Shown: piece by piece, positions 48,701 through 60,458 of the stretch | Layout: the number at the start of each line of letters is the position of its first letter | Numbering within the stretch: the first letter of the stretch is position 1 | Source: Pelodera strongyloides | Taxonomy: Eukaryota; Nematoda; Chromadorea; Rhabditida; Rhabditidae | Direction: 5' to 3' | NCBI GenBank assembly: GCA_036852015.1 | Contig: JAANDG010000479.1 | Coordinates: forward strand, 50,920 to 114,919 | Length of the DNA stretch: 64,000 bases | The notes under the pieces: generated by a model | Databases searched by the model: none | What the model saw: only the letters and a program-made list of their open reading frames with translations | What the model was told of the DNA's origin: nothing | Program-made: the position numbers and the translations under genes

Positions 48701-51700
48701 CTACACACTGGCCCCGTCTGTGAACCCGGAATGTGCTGGATGATAGGCTACCAAAGAGGGTCGCGGATGCGGATGCAGTAGCGAGTGATAATCACTGATG
48801 TCACAGTCGACCCAGGGCAACCAGCGGAACGCGTAGCGGAACCCGATCCGGAACCTGGAAAGTACGGTAGGTAAGACAGGATGTAGCACCAAGGACCGGA
48901 CCTCTCCGGCGCGAGGTCGGGAAGACATCTAGAGTGAGGGCTCCAATTAAGGCAGTAAGACACGTGTTTTACGAAACTTGTGCTGGAACACGAACATTTT
49001 GGGATCTTGGAAACCCCGTTTTCCTTTATAGTAAGTTGTGTTGTATGCGCCAAATTAAACTCTAGCAGTAATAGCAAATAATATTGCGTGAGTGGAACAT
49101 TGGGAAGTGTACGTATTGAACCGCTACCCCACCGACACACAGACTATATGCTTGTTCTAATTTCTAATTATCATCCAACGTACGGATATAGTAAAATCAA
49201 ATAATTGTACTGATTACTATCTATGATTATCATCCTTATATATAAAGGTTTATTGAGGATATGCAATTAAAGCGAAATGGTAGCCCCTTTGGAAAATTTG
49301 CATATGATAAGCAAATCCTATGTATCCTATGCTAATTTTGTACGATTGCCGTGGACGATGTACGATTGCCGTGGCCAAAATTAGCATAGGATACATAGGA
49401 TTTGCTTATCATATGCAAATTTTCCAAAGGGGCTAGCATTTCGCTTTAACCTTTATATATAAGGATGATAATCATCCTTACCTCTTATTCATGAAGTAGT
49501 AGATGACTGGATTGAAAACCGTCGACGACATGCCCAACCAATAAATATTTATGTAAATATAGACGTTGATGTAGGGTTCGATCTGCGGCCCGTATATTGT
49601 GTAGACAAAGTAAGCGTTGTATGGGAACCAGACCACCATGAAGATAAACACGACAAGGCTGAGCATTGTGGACGCCTGAAACAAATTAGCAAGTTGGGCA
49701 TATGATATAATTCCACGCACGCGGCGTATCTTCACTAGGAGGTAAGCGAAACGCACAACAAATCTACCTGCGGCGTTATTTTCTTAGAAGAGGCAGGTAC
49801 GCCACACGTATTTATAAAATTACAATTTTTTCAGTAAGAAAAGGGGGCAACAGGGAAAACGCATTCGAAATACCCATAACGTGCAAAGTTGGCATAACAA
49901 GATCAAGATCTTCAGAAATGCGCCTTGATTTGTTGCGTTTTCACCAGGACACGTAACTCTCATTTCGAAAGCGAATAGTTTAGAAAGTATTTTCACCAAC
50001 CTTCTTTTTCTGTGCCACGCTCCTAATATGCCTGCTGTCTCCAAGTACTTCTTTCCGTCGAAGTACGACACCGACGCGGAAGTACGCGAAGGAGAGGATC
50101 ACGAGAGGGATGACGTACTGGACGAAGCACAAAGTGTAGTTGTATCTGAAAAGAGGCGCTGGAGTTAACACGCGTTAATATTCTAGTTGTGAATGGCCAA
50201 TGGCCACGAATACTCTATGCTAGCTCATATAATAGTAGCCACGAAGAGCCGGTTTCTTTGCTAGCTTCAACATATGGTTTTGATCCTTACAACCTCGAAA
50301 GCTAGAGAGAGAAAGCAAGAAAGAGAGAGAGAGAGAGAGTCGGGAGGAGAGCGAGAAAGAAAAAGAAAAAGAGAACGAGAGAGAGAGAGAGACATAGAGA
50401 GATAGCGAGAGAGAGATAGTGAGAGACAGGAAGAGAGAGGGAGAGATAGAGACATGTGGAGACTCAATAACCTAAACTTACACTGTAAATAAGGATGATT
50501 CAGATGCGCCTCCATCAGGAAAATTATCCGCTAAGCATACGGGATCCTCGAACATGTAATCACCATTCCAGAAGTAGTTCACCTAAATTATTGCCAAGTT
50601 ACACTAATCGTTGTAAATTTCGCTTCTAACTGGCACAAATTTTGCTTCTAACTGGCACAAATTTCGCTTCTAACTGGCACAAATTTCGCTTCTAACTGGC
50701 ACAAATTTCGCTTCTAACCACCAATTTAGCTTCTAACTGGCACAAATTTCGTCTTATAACTGGTGTGACCAAATGCTGTGTTGCCGCGTTGTCGATGTCG
50801 AAGCGTGTCTATTGGTCATTGATCATGCCATCATCAATAATACAAAAGTAATCACTATTCATAAAATTGATCGGCATGAAATGCAATAACATTAAATCGA
50901 TATCGTACCTCAATGTGCGATGCCAGCAGAGCCGGAACTCCACAAAGAATCGACAGGATCCAAACGACGATTATTACGGCGATAGTAGCCCGGCGTCCTG
51001 GCCGACGGCGAAGCGGGTGCACTATAGCCCAATACCTGAAATGAAGATATAAAAAGAAAAAAATGAAGAGAAACCCTGAGTGTGTCCCGTAGGGTTAGGC
51101 TTAGGCTTAGGCACTTTGTTGATGGCAGTTATGCACATTTCCTCGGCAAACGAAATTGCAACAATGGGAAACTTCGTGTGCAGGCAGGCGTGAAAACGAC
51201 GTGCAATTTGCACGTTGTACTCACGCCGTTTCGACTAGGCGATTGCGCGGGCAAGCGGCGAGGGTGCCGCGAGCACAGTGATGAGTCGCAGAGCACGGTT
51301 CTTGTCTTTACACTATTGTAAACACTCACCGATCTATGCTCATGACAATCATTGTGAAAACGCTGGCACATATCGGGGTGATTCCCATTAAGTTATTGAC
51401 TCCACAATAGAAATGACCAAATCTGAAAATGAAATAAGTTAGTTGATTTTGGTTTTCCCTTTCTTACCCGATTACAAAGTTAGCAATTCAACTTACGCTC
51501 ACTTGCTAATCATAAAGTTAAACTACTAGGATAGAGCTCCCCTCTTGCTTCTGCACTTCTTCAACGCGTTGTTCATGTTTAATAAACTCACGTATTTCTT
51601 AGCCCTTAGCGTATCCCGCGAGGTCAAATACCAAAATCTCACTTTTTATTGTTTCATTATCATGTAAAGGGGATTACTACTATATTTTCTGTAGATATTT

Positions 51701-53619
51701 CTAGAAATTCTTTTTTTTTTACTTTTTTTTTATGTGCATATTATATTGATATCCCCACCCTCAAAATTATATTTAACAATAAATGTAATAATTTTCATTT
51801 TAAGTATCAAAGGAAATACCAAGGAGATTAAATTTTTCTATAAAGGAAATTAGGCTATGATTGGATGTGATCTCCATCTTCTTTAGAATATAATTAGAGC
51901 GTAAAGTTCACCCGTTTTTAACTCTTTTTGAAGCACTAAAGGCAAAGTCCACAGAAATTATAGTTCAGCCAAAATATCTAGTTTCCTAAATTGTACAAGA
52001 ACATCTTGTATAGAATACTTTAATTTTAATATTGCTTTATACTCATGAACGCCTAAAGTTTTCCCGCGCACCTCACCTATTTGAAAGGGTAGGGGTAGTT
52101 GCGCCACTTTTACGCCACAGCAGTGCCAACTAGAATATTTGGCGCATGTCTTGCGCAACCCCCGCACCCTAATTTTTTGGTGCAAACCTAAGCCCTAATA
52201 AACATGGTTCCCAAATAAATCATAATGCAATAAGGTCGGGCAGATATGTTTGCTTTGAGAGTGCTCTTCTATTTACAAAGCAATTGGATTATCTTTCTGC
52301 CGATTCTTGAATAGAGGGCTCCGGGAGAAACTAACACTACTTTGAATATTGCCCACGGAAATATGCATAGTAAATATCGATTGAAGAAAACGGTACAAAA
52401 GGAGATTTTAAGATTCAATGGCCCGTCTAACAGTAAAAAAACGTGAAACTTTGCTCAGCCATGGCGCAAAAAAAGTGTGCAGTGAAGTGGTTGCGCGAGG
52501 AGCGCGACAAAGGGTCAGAGAAAATACGCATGTCTATAATTCGACTAAACTATGCGGTGTAGATGTATAGATACTCCCAAAACGTAAATAATTTTGAGTA
52601 GAAAATGGTCCATGCAACTCAACGTGAAGATCTTTCGCTGAAGTTCGGTACAAGGAAGTTACGAAAATTTTATGAATCGGACCTCATTAATTAAAAGTGT
52701 ATAAAACTTAAAACCCACCGCCAAACATAATAAAAATTGTATGACCACGTGAAACCCGTATTCAGTATTGAAATTGAAGCGTCGGCAATTGCGAGGTTGA
52801 GCAAGTAGTAATTGGTTACGGTACGCATCCGCTCATGACAGAGGACGATCCTAAATGGTGTCATTATTGTAAGTACTGTATTGTTGTTGGCTTAATTTTG
52901 TAATTATCAGGCAATTCGACCTGCAGCACAGATGCGATCTTTAGTAGGAAAATATCCTTCAAAGAATAATACTTCGAAGTTATTTATTGTTTCCTTTTCA
53001 GAAAACGAACGAACTAATGCACCAAATATAATCGCTGTTTATTAGTTTCTTGAAACATATGATTTACAGATGACTTCAGTTTAGAGTGGTATAGGTATAA
53101 CAACCGTTATGGAAAATCGGTTGGACAACCTCAGGCCCTATGCTATGCAAATGACTTTGCACACGCTAATACACATTATGAAGTTGCCATCATATGTTTC
53201 AAAAACCGCCTGCTATACTTCTTTAAAAACAAGTAAACAAGATCTCATACATAGTGCTCAAGTCTCTATATCATGGCTCAAAAAGAGTTGCGGTAGCTGG
53301 ATTCGAACTCGCAACCTCTCTCGGTCTGGTGTGGAGCTTTAGCCACTACCCCTGCAGGTCAGACAACATAAGAACCAACTCACCATATCACTGTAAAGTT
53401 GCCGACGAGCGCGAAGAAAATTGTGAAAATGAATAGAAGATTATAGACGAGTTGCCAGAATATCGGGTGATGGAAGGGAAACTCCATACAGTGCACATTG
53501 GAAATGTTGCTGTGGTGCAACTCCTCGCAGCAGGAAAAGTTGCTGAAGAAGCGGATATTAAGCTGCTGCCTCTGCCACACAGCGCTGCCATATGTCTTGT
53601 CAAATGAAAATGTACACAT
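48701..53619 (-). CDS. Tachykinin receptor-like class A GPCR
   Basis: A seven-helix neuropeptide receptor at the plasma membrane. Eight exons with matching phases give about 393 residues: 53384-53619, 52719-52850, 51330-51422, 50909-51035, 50482-50582, 50001-50145, 49482-49675, 48701-48854. The extracellular N terminus has N-glycosylation sequons (NFS, NIS). TM1 ends ALVGNFTVIW. TM2 is NYYLLNLAIADASISIL with the conserved Asp. TM3 starts at FGHFYCGVNN and ends SIDRYWAIVHPL, a DRY motif split by an intron. TM5 is FVQYVIPLVILSFAYF. TM6 has VVWFPYNAYFVY (FxxxWxP form). TM7 ends SSTVFNPVIYYFMNKR (NPxxY). The tail FRIGFRYAFRWLP closely parallels the tachykinin-receptor pattern DRFRLGFKHAFRCCP. Ligand identity is inferred; a related neuropeptide receptor class is possible. 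An extra upstream exon may exist at 53949-54007. Confidence 0.93.
49225..49473. repeat. 24-bp perfect inverted repeat enclosing a MITE
   Basis: GATTATCATCCTTATATATA (then AAGG) at 49225-49248 is exactly complementary to 49450-49473. The family A element occupies almost all of the space between. The right arm stops 8 bp short of the GPCR TM7 exon and lies in the intron just after its donor. Confidence 0.93.
49267..49449. mobile_element. TTAA hairpin MITE, family A (copy 3)
   Basis: Bounded by TTAA, with ends TTAAAGCGAAATGGTAGC and the reverse complement. The hairpin tip carries a small direct duplication (gtacgattgccgtgg twice, near 49349-49378), which lengthens it to 183 bp. It lies in the last GPCR intron. 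Confidence 0.93.
50292..50452. repeat. (GA)n-rich microsatellite
   Basis: An interrupted GA tract in the GPCR intron between exons 5 and 6. Confidence 0.95.
50615..50763. repeat. 22-bp tandem repeat, about seven copies
   Basis: The unit aaatttcgcttctaactggc (plus ac) is repeated with small changes. It begins 33 bp from exon 5 of the GPCR, in the intron after exon 4. There is no spacer between units, so it is a minisatellite rather than a CRISPR array. Confidence 0.95.
51095..51112 (+). repeat. Short TTAGGC array (three units)
   Basis: Three TTAGGC units preceded by GGG, in the GPCR intron between exons 3 and 4. Confidence 0.9.
53091..53225. mobile_element. TTAA MITE, family D (diverged copy)
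   Basis: ttagagtggtataggtataa at the left and aaaaccgcctgctatacttctttaa at the right are a decayed family D pair; the core has atgcaaatgactttgca. It lies in the GPCR intron between exons 1 and 2. Confidence 0.65.
53286..53360 (-). repeat. tRNA-like sequence (relic or SINE head)
   Basis: On the minus strand, TAGTGGCTAAAGCTCC resembles an A box and GAGTTCGAATCC a B box, correctly spaced. The stems are mismatched, so it is not called as a tRNA. It lies close to the donor of GPCR exon 1, as the other tRNA-like segment lies close to a BICD donor. Confidence 0.45.
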
Positions 53620-53948
53620 TCGGTACCGCGTTTGCTAACTCCCTAGTCGAAAAGCGAAAGTTTCTCATTTACTTCGCTTTCTTATGGTTAGATGTTGAGA
53701 ATGAGTAGCAGAATGCAAGCCAATCAAAAGTACACGTTCATTCATTCATTACATTCAAGTTTAGGAATCATGATGCAAGAATAAAAGATAAGGTTGGTGA
53801 CGAATATAGATGCAGAAAACAAGTTTCCAAACAAAATATGATATATTAATGATGAAATAGGCGCCGGGCCATTGAAGGCGCCACTGCTACAATCAGCGAA
53901 CGCATAGAGTTCTATGTGAATTAATTTGTTAGTATATAAAATTCTTAC

Positions 53949-54007
53949 CGCTGTAAAATGGCTTCAATTTCCTCCAGTGATAAGTCGGTTCCTAAGTTGC
54001 AGGACAT
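53949..54007 (-). CDS. Possible upstream GPCR exon
   Basis: An exon-like segment: acceptor TTTCAG, six bases, an ATG, then MSCNLGTDLSLEEIEAILQR and a good donor (GTAAGA). It ends in phase 2, whereas the TM1 exon can only be entered in phase 0 (a stop precedes it in frame), so a missing microexon or a separate small gene would be needed. Confidence 0.35.
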
Positions 54008-54576
54008 TTCTTTCTGAAATTAGAAATTAATTTAAAGGGGTATAACACGTGGTCGGCCGAGGCGAACATCAACGTTTAGAAGGGCGGTGCAGCTGGTACA
54101 CGAGGCAAAATCACAGACTAGTCACTTAAACTCGCAATCGATAAATAATGTGATGCTGCTACGAAATAGCTGGTGTTTCTAAACAACCTACATCCTAGAA
54201 ATATTACATAATATAACTTCTTGGTTTGTCATGTTACAAATGTTAATCAACAAACTAGTTGGTATGTCTGGTGCATCGTCTGCATGCAAGAAATAAACTA
54301 TCTAACATTTTAGTGGGTTTGTACTTTATTCCTTAATCACTAATTTAGTTGGATATGTAATACTTGACCCATACGAGCCCGTAGAGAAACCTAAACCTGT
54401 ATACAATTCACATGCATGAGTGATAAGCATTGTTGATTTGTGTAAAGCTTACATATTCTTAGGGTTCAATTATGGCAATTACAATTGAAGCGTAAACTGA
54501 ATAAGTTTCAATGAGTATAAATAGTTTCAACAATTGCAAGAGTGTAAAGAATGAAAAATTGATTGGAAAATGTTTA

Positions 54577-54764
54577 AAGCGATATAGCGGCCGGATTTTA
54601 GAAAGTACTTCAGGCTACAAATCGATGTGAAACATTCTCCGGAAAGATCACAAAAATCAGGTGCGCCTAGAAGTTGCCGAGTGGCAAAAAGAAAAAGATA
54701 GAGCGATACAACCGTGTTTTCTATGCATATAAATTGAAAAGAAAGCCTTGCGTTCCCTTTAAAA
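54577..54764. mobile_element. Probable TTAA MITE, family D/B mosaic
   Basis: tttaaagcgatatagcggcc at the left and gcgttccctttaaa at the right. The ends are mixed, with a family D-like start followed by the GCGGCCGG of family B. The inner sequence is poorly paired. A second D-like terminus, ttaaaggggtataacacgtg, lies upstream at about 54031. Confidence 0.5.
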
Positions 54765-54787
54765 AGTAGACTACCTGCTATGATATT

Positions 54788-55082
54788 TGTTTCCGAGCAT
54801 TTTCCGCGGAAAAACCAGCTAGTTTTTTACTAGTTTCCTACTAGGTTTTTAGTCGAAAAAAGCTCGGAAACGCAAAGTTTCTCGGAAAATGCTGGGAAAA
54901 TCCGCGGGAAATGCTCGGAAACGGACAAACAGACGGCTCCCGAGCTCGGCCCGCCTATTTTCCGAGCTCGGCCCGAGAACCTCAAAGTTTCCGAGCTTTT
55001 TCCGAGAATCTTCTCGGAGAATACTCGGAGAATCCGCGGAAAATCCTCGGAAACGCAAAGATTCTCGGAAAATGCTCGGGAT
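54788..55082. repeat. Degenerate CTCGGAAAAT repeat cluster
   Basis: The motif CTCGGAAA(A)TGC and its complement TTTCCGAG recur about 20 times in both orientations with local GC enrichment, for example gctcggaaacgcaaag. Both strands stay open over about 60-100 codons because the motif lacks stops; there is no sign of a gene. It is followed by a GA tract. Confidence 0.8.
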
Positions 55083-55105
55083 TCATTAACGGAGTGTGTA
55101 AGAAA

Positions 55106-55168
55106 AGCAGTAAAGAGAGAGAGAGAGAGCGAGAGAGAGCGAGAGAGAGAGAGAGTGAGAGGGAGAGG

Positions 55169-55210
<42 letters not shown>

Positions 55211-55240
55211 TAGAGAGAGAGAGAGAGAGATAAAGAGCTA
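55106..55240. repeat. (GA)n-rich microsatellite
   Basis: An interrupted GA tract next to the CTCGGAAAAT cluster. Confidence 0.95.
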
Positions 55241-56739
55241 TATCGAGAGAGAAATTTTGTAGACAGTTTTTGCGTACGCAATGTGAAAGTAACTAGGAAA
55301 CACCTGCATTTATTTGAAAGAATAAAAAGAGCTAATTGTAATTAGCGAAGCTTTATAATTATAATAATCCGTATGGTATAAAATTTATTTATTTATTTAT
55401 TTATTAAATAGCACCGTGTAACAAATAATATGACCAAGATAAAGCAATGTACATTGCACATATAACTATAAATAAGGTTAATTTTTAATTTATAAAATAT
55501 GGTTCATTGCTTACAGCAAACTAAACATTGACCCATGGGAGACCTAAGACGAGTACGCGCTTCGGCTTTATTTTGTCATCATCAATAATTATTAATATTA
55601 ACTTATTATTTTTTGTTACATATAAAACTGTTCGCCCACTCTTTTCTATATGTTCTTGTTCTTTCTTCTGTTAAAACAATAATTTAATTTAAATAAAAAA
55701 GGGTACACTTATAATCCTGTCACCAATAATCACACACCTAAAACTAGTGAAAATTTAATTAATCAAATAATTTTTTTATGAAAAATTAAGATTAAATCTT
55801 AATTTTTAGGGTTTCGTAGGCATGACTAAGTCTGGGCGCAAAGTATATTATCATAAAAAAACTTGTTTTTCTTGAGATTACAAGCACGAATATCTGAATG
55901 AGATTGTTTTTGAATTATCGTCCGTAGGCTATTTTATTTTGTATCAATGGTAAGATAGTAGGATAGGGATTCTGCTTCTCACTAATATTACCGTACCTTC
56001 AGATTTCTCGTTAAACTGGCACAAAAGGGCACATTTGAATATTTAAAAAATTTTAAAATTTGTTTTACGCTTCAAGAGCGTGCACCTTTATTCAAGGGTG
56101 AAAATACAGATTCAATGTTTGCTTATGACATGTTCCGCAGAGGTCCTGAGCAGTAGGCGACGAGTTCTAGACAAATTGCTCGACGTCGTTAGAATATAAT
56201 TGCTAAACTCCGGCACTTCAAAAAACCCTTCAAAACCAACATTATTCTGCACGAGCGCTCGATAGTTCCAGTAATACTTATATGGGGCTCACATGCAGCT
56301 CTTTGTAAAAGCACAAAAAGTGCACAGTGCAGAAAATATCATATGCTGATGACATTTTGTTCTAGCACATAAATAGCACAGATCCAGTAGAGGTGCTAAA
56401 TTAGAAGCGCACAAGGATAGGACGAGTAGTTGTTATTGAATAAGTGATGAGCTAGACTGAGGCTGACGCACAGTCATAACATCGACGTCAAGAAAGTCGA
56501 GTAAATTTAAAGGGAGAGGTTAGGGTGATTCATAAGGAAGGTAGGTCGCTGCACAGGTGAATTACCCGAAAGAACCTAAAAAAAAACCGTAGTGTGTCCG
56601 TTACGCAAATTGCTTACTAGAATAGCCAGGTCCTAGCAATAAACAGCGAGTAAGGTTGCAAGAATAATCGTATTGTAGAATTCTATTGCAAAATACCAAT
56701 TGAAAACAATTTTAGAATCAAGCAATTCTCCAAAGAGGG

Positions 56740-56920
56740 TAAAAGCGATAACGGCCGGTTTTTGAAACTCATCGTGAACAACTCATATCTTACCGTATTT
56801 ATACTAATTTGCTCGAATTTAGCTCGATTTTCTATTCTAATTTATGTTCCTTTGGATAAGCTGCATAATAATGCCGGTCTAGTCGATGCGTGTCAAAAAC
56901 CGGCCGGTATTTCGCTTTAA
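56740..56920. mobile_element. TTAA MITE, family B (copy 4)
   Basis: taaaagcgataacggccggt opens and caaaaaccggccggtatttc followed by gctttaa closes the element. The core is in the reverse orientation relative to 45532 (ctcgaatttagctcgatttt). The left TTAA is mutated. Confidence 0.87.
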
Positions 56921-57809
56921 TAATCGCAGATCGCTTTTGTGTTATGATCATAATATTAGAAGTAAAAAGAGTGGGTTATTCTCATTGAGTAACTTGATAT
57001 GAGAATAATCCAGTTATATTAGATCCCACCCATTTTGGTGAGAAACTACAAAAAAGTCCGGACCGATATAATCCATTTAGAGCTAATATAAAGTTTAGTG
57101 TTAAAATAGATTTGCAAACTTACAATTAGCATTCTCATTGTCGGAAATAAGGCTAACGGAAATATAGCTCCTTGTTGGCGAACACTTTCGCGCAAGGTAG
57201 ATGCGGCGCGTATTGATATAGACTACGGCGCGTTTTAGGAACACGTCCTGCGCTGAAAAAGCTTGCTCCCGTGGCACAATTATTTAAAAGACTTTTAGCG
57301 GTGTCAGGCTGCCTAGGGAGTAAGAAGATCGTGGAAAAAGTTCGGGTTACACTCGCGAGAATAGATACTATACAACCGCGCACCAACTACAGCACAAGAC
57401 AATATATAGCAAATTTACCGCAGCCCTTAAATATGTACATTCTTTTCTGGGTCATCATACACTTCCGCTATAATTTCTAACTCCCTTGGTTTGGTTTATT
57501 TATGTTATTTTTGTGTGGCGTACGCTATACATAGGTATATCCCTTTTCTTACAACCAACTAAATTCACCTCTTACGTATGTATATGACTAAATAAATAAA
57601 TTGAACTTAATATAAAACCTTGCAACCGGGTCTTTAATCATTGAATCGCATGTCAGAATGTAGTCATTAGTTCAGTTTCGCACGCGAATTAAGAAACTTT
57701 ACGATAAATAAAATGTTAATAATAAAATGATTATCAAATCGAAGTTTGCAAGTGGATGACTCACAGATAATTGTAAAATTTCGAGGCAACTTTTCGTGAC
57801 GCCGGCGGT

Positions 57810-57995
57810 TTAAGTTCACTATCATAGCCGGCCGGTTTTTGAAACGCATCGTGGGCAACTGAATTCTAACTTATTTATGCTAACTTACTCGAATTTAGTT
57901 CGATTTTTATTGTAATTTGTGCTCATTTGCAAAAGCTGCATAAGAATGCTGGTGTGCTCGATGTGTTTCAAAAACAGGCTGGTATTTGGCTTTAA
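57810..57995. mobile_element. TTAA MITE, family B (copy 5)
   Basis: Left tip decayed (ttaagttcactatcatagcc), then GGCCGGTTTTTGAAACGCAT. The right end is tttcaaaaacaggctggtat followed by ttggctttaa. The core actcgaatttagttcgattt matches copy 4. It lies 820 bp right of copy 4 in the same orientation. Confidence 0.85.
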
Positions 57996-59569
57996 ATGAA
58001 AGTGAACGCTTTACGCTTCGCCGTTTCCTTGTAATTTAATTTTGATTTGACCCGGTGCTAAACAGTGGTATCCGGCAATGGGCAATGAGGCATGAGAATT
58101 AGAATAATGAAAATTAGCATAAAATATGGCAATTTGAAATTAGAATAATATACATTTGCATACATACTGCAGGATAGAGGTGCAAAATTGAAAAAGTTTG
58201 TACTACATGTAGTATGTAGTTTGTTGTAGGGCCGAAGTAATTGCTAATGTAATTGCAAAGAACGGAAAGGCAATTGCGAGTACCTCTGTCATAGGAAAAC
58301 AGAAAGAGCGCATGTTGCCGGTCAACAAACGGTTAATTTCCACCGGAGGAAAGAAACCATTTGGCGACCGGTTATCGACCATTTAGCGCCCACTTTGAGA
58401 CTATGCTCTGACCACTTGACCACGGTTTACAAAGTTGTTCAAAATGGTTTCGCCCACGATAAAGAAAACCCGCAACCTCTTATATTTCTTCATATACAGC
58501 AAAAAAGTTCAAAGTACAACAAATCGCGTAATCGAATATGTATACTGTTTTGCTAAAAAGCGCCGATTTAATTATTAGAGACGGTTTACTGATATCGAGA
58601 AAGTCTGCGTTCACAGTTTCGTGTGGACAAATTCGTCGTAACGCAAAATCGCTCAAATCCAAAAGTTTCCCCAAAGTTTTATGTGTTTCAGAGAGCCTTT
58701 AATTTACTCTGAATTGCCTTCACTGTTCACATAGGAATTCGCAGGTACCCAGCCAGTGTTCGGTTAAATCTACGGCATTGAATCGGCGTATAAACCGCTC
58801 GCAACTTGATCGTTATTTCTATTTGGCGTGCATTTTGCACGCCACATCGTTGCCAAATGATCTTTGCACACGCGTGCGACTTGCACGTCAACTTTCCTCA
58901 AAAAGATAAATGCGCTCAAAAAGAATCCAAAATGGGACATATTTAATGTCGCTCTCCTTCTATTTATAAACGTTTTACAAGAAAATCAGCTATAAAGAAT
59001 GGGAACGCTCGTTTCTAATTATATCAACCTAATTATAGCTAATTGAGTTATATATGGGATAAATTGGATGGGAAACAAAATGTAGGATCCATGCTATATG
59101 CACACATAATTTCTGCAACCAAAAAGGGTCCGGGAAGATTTTATGTTGTGGCTCACTTGTAGCGCACCTGCCGCGACGGCTCAAAAAGTGCGCACCATAG
59201 TTTCGCTTTAGGCGCGCGGCACATACGCCAAGTTTATTGAGCATGAGTTGAGCACCAGGGTTGCCTTGCTCTAAATGCATACTATGTTGGTAGTTCATGC
59301 ATCATATACAAGATCAAAATTTAGGCAAAAATACAATCTAAATGAAAAATTTAAGAAAGTAATGAAATAATGAAAGTAATCGGCTATAAATAATTTAGAC
59401 TAATAATTAATCCCCGCCGACCCCCTATCCAATATATTTAATAATCTTGTTAAATACTATTTTCGAAAAAGAGATTATCTATATAAATATTTAATCTACA
59501 ACACAAAAGACCCCTTTAGAAACATACATATATGTTCTCACGATATATCTACTCAAAACAATACTAGTA

Positions 59570-59668
59570 TTAAAGCAGTATTGTACCTACTTTGGGAAAT
59601 TTGCATATGATACACATTTCCTATCTATTCTATGCAAATTTTTGGTGCCCGTCCAAAGCTTCCGGCGC
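59570..59668. mobile_element. Family C MITE, left half only
   Basis: TTAAAGCAGTATTGTACCTA through the central ggtgcccgtccaaagcttcc matches the left half of 27814-27985; the right half is absent and GC-rich unrelated sequence follows. It is a truncated copy. Confidence 0.85.
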
Positions 59669-59941
59669 GCAGGAAAGTGTGCGCGCACACCGAGACTGCG
59701 GCAAAGTGAATGCGCTGCACACCCAAAAATATCAGAGTCAGAGAAACTAGTGAGCATTGTTGCAGTGCTATTACTAACCTAGTATCTAAATAAGACCAAA
59801 CCAAGGATGTATATTGGTTAATTATGTAATTATTTGGATAATTTGCTGTATATAAATTAGACATAATTAATGTTGGCAAACGAGGTTGTGGATATTTGGT
59901 CTAGAATTAAATAGTTGCGAATAATTAAGTGTGCAATGATT

Positions 59942-60005
59942 TTTAAAGGGAATGGTAGGAATAATGCTCCTGAAGCCTGAAGCGCAGATGGAGAGGGAGG
60001 GATAT

Positions 60006-60042
<37 letters not shown>

Positions 60043-60198
60043 AAGACAGAGATGGAGAAAAGGAGATATAGAGAGGAGCAAATGAACTGATGGTGAGAAT
60101 AGTAGGCTAATCCAATTTGGCACATAATGACACAACATTTGCTTACAACATATGGGAATGCTCCAAAATTTGTCAAAACCATGTGCTATACCCTTTAG
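59942..60198. mobile_element. Probable TTAA MITE, family D, with GA tract inside
   Basis: ttttaaagggaatggtagga at the left and aaaccatgtgctataccctt at the right form a weak terminal pair. A (GA)n tract at 60005-60050 has expanded inside. Confidence 0.55.
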
Positions 60199-60458
60199 CT
60201 AATATAATCGTTCAGATCTAAACTATTTTTTTGTTTGCGGCGTTTGGGATGCAAATTGGCTATACAAATTGTGGCCCGGCACGCCAACCAGGAAATTGGA
60301 ATGCTAATGTTGGAATAGGAAAACAATTATCGAGGGTAATTAGAAATTATAATTAAATTAATAATTTTAAATAAATAAATAAAAAAGTATAATTTACTAT
60401 GTTTGGATTGCATTTACAGTATGAAATTTGTCACAATTTGCGCACTACTATTTTTATT

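Noticed and set aside
50615..50763. CRISPR-like regular repeats
   Set aside because: Units are adjacent with no unique spacers, inside an animal GPCR intron: a minisatellite.
54982..55281. Open frames over the GA tract and CTCGGAAAAT cluster
   Set aside because: Low-complexity sequence without stops on either strand; no family motif.
57153..57480. Overlapping frames on both strands near a GC-rich scrap
   Set aside because: They share no family features and overlap each other; probably part of an old repeat.
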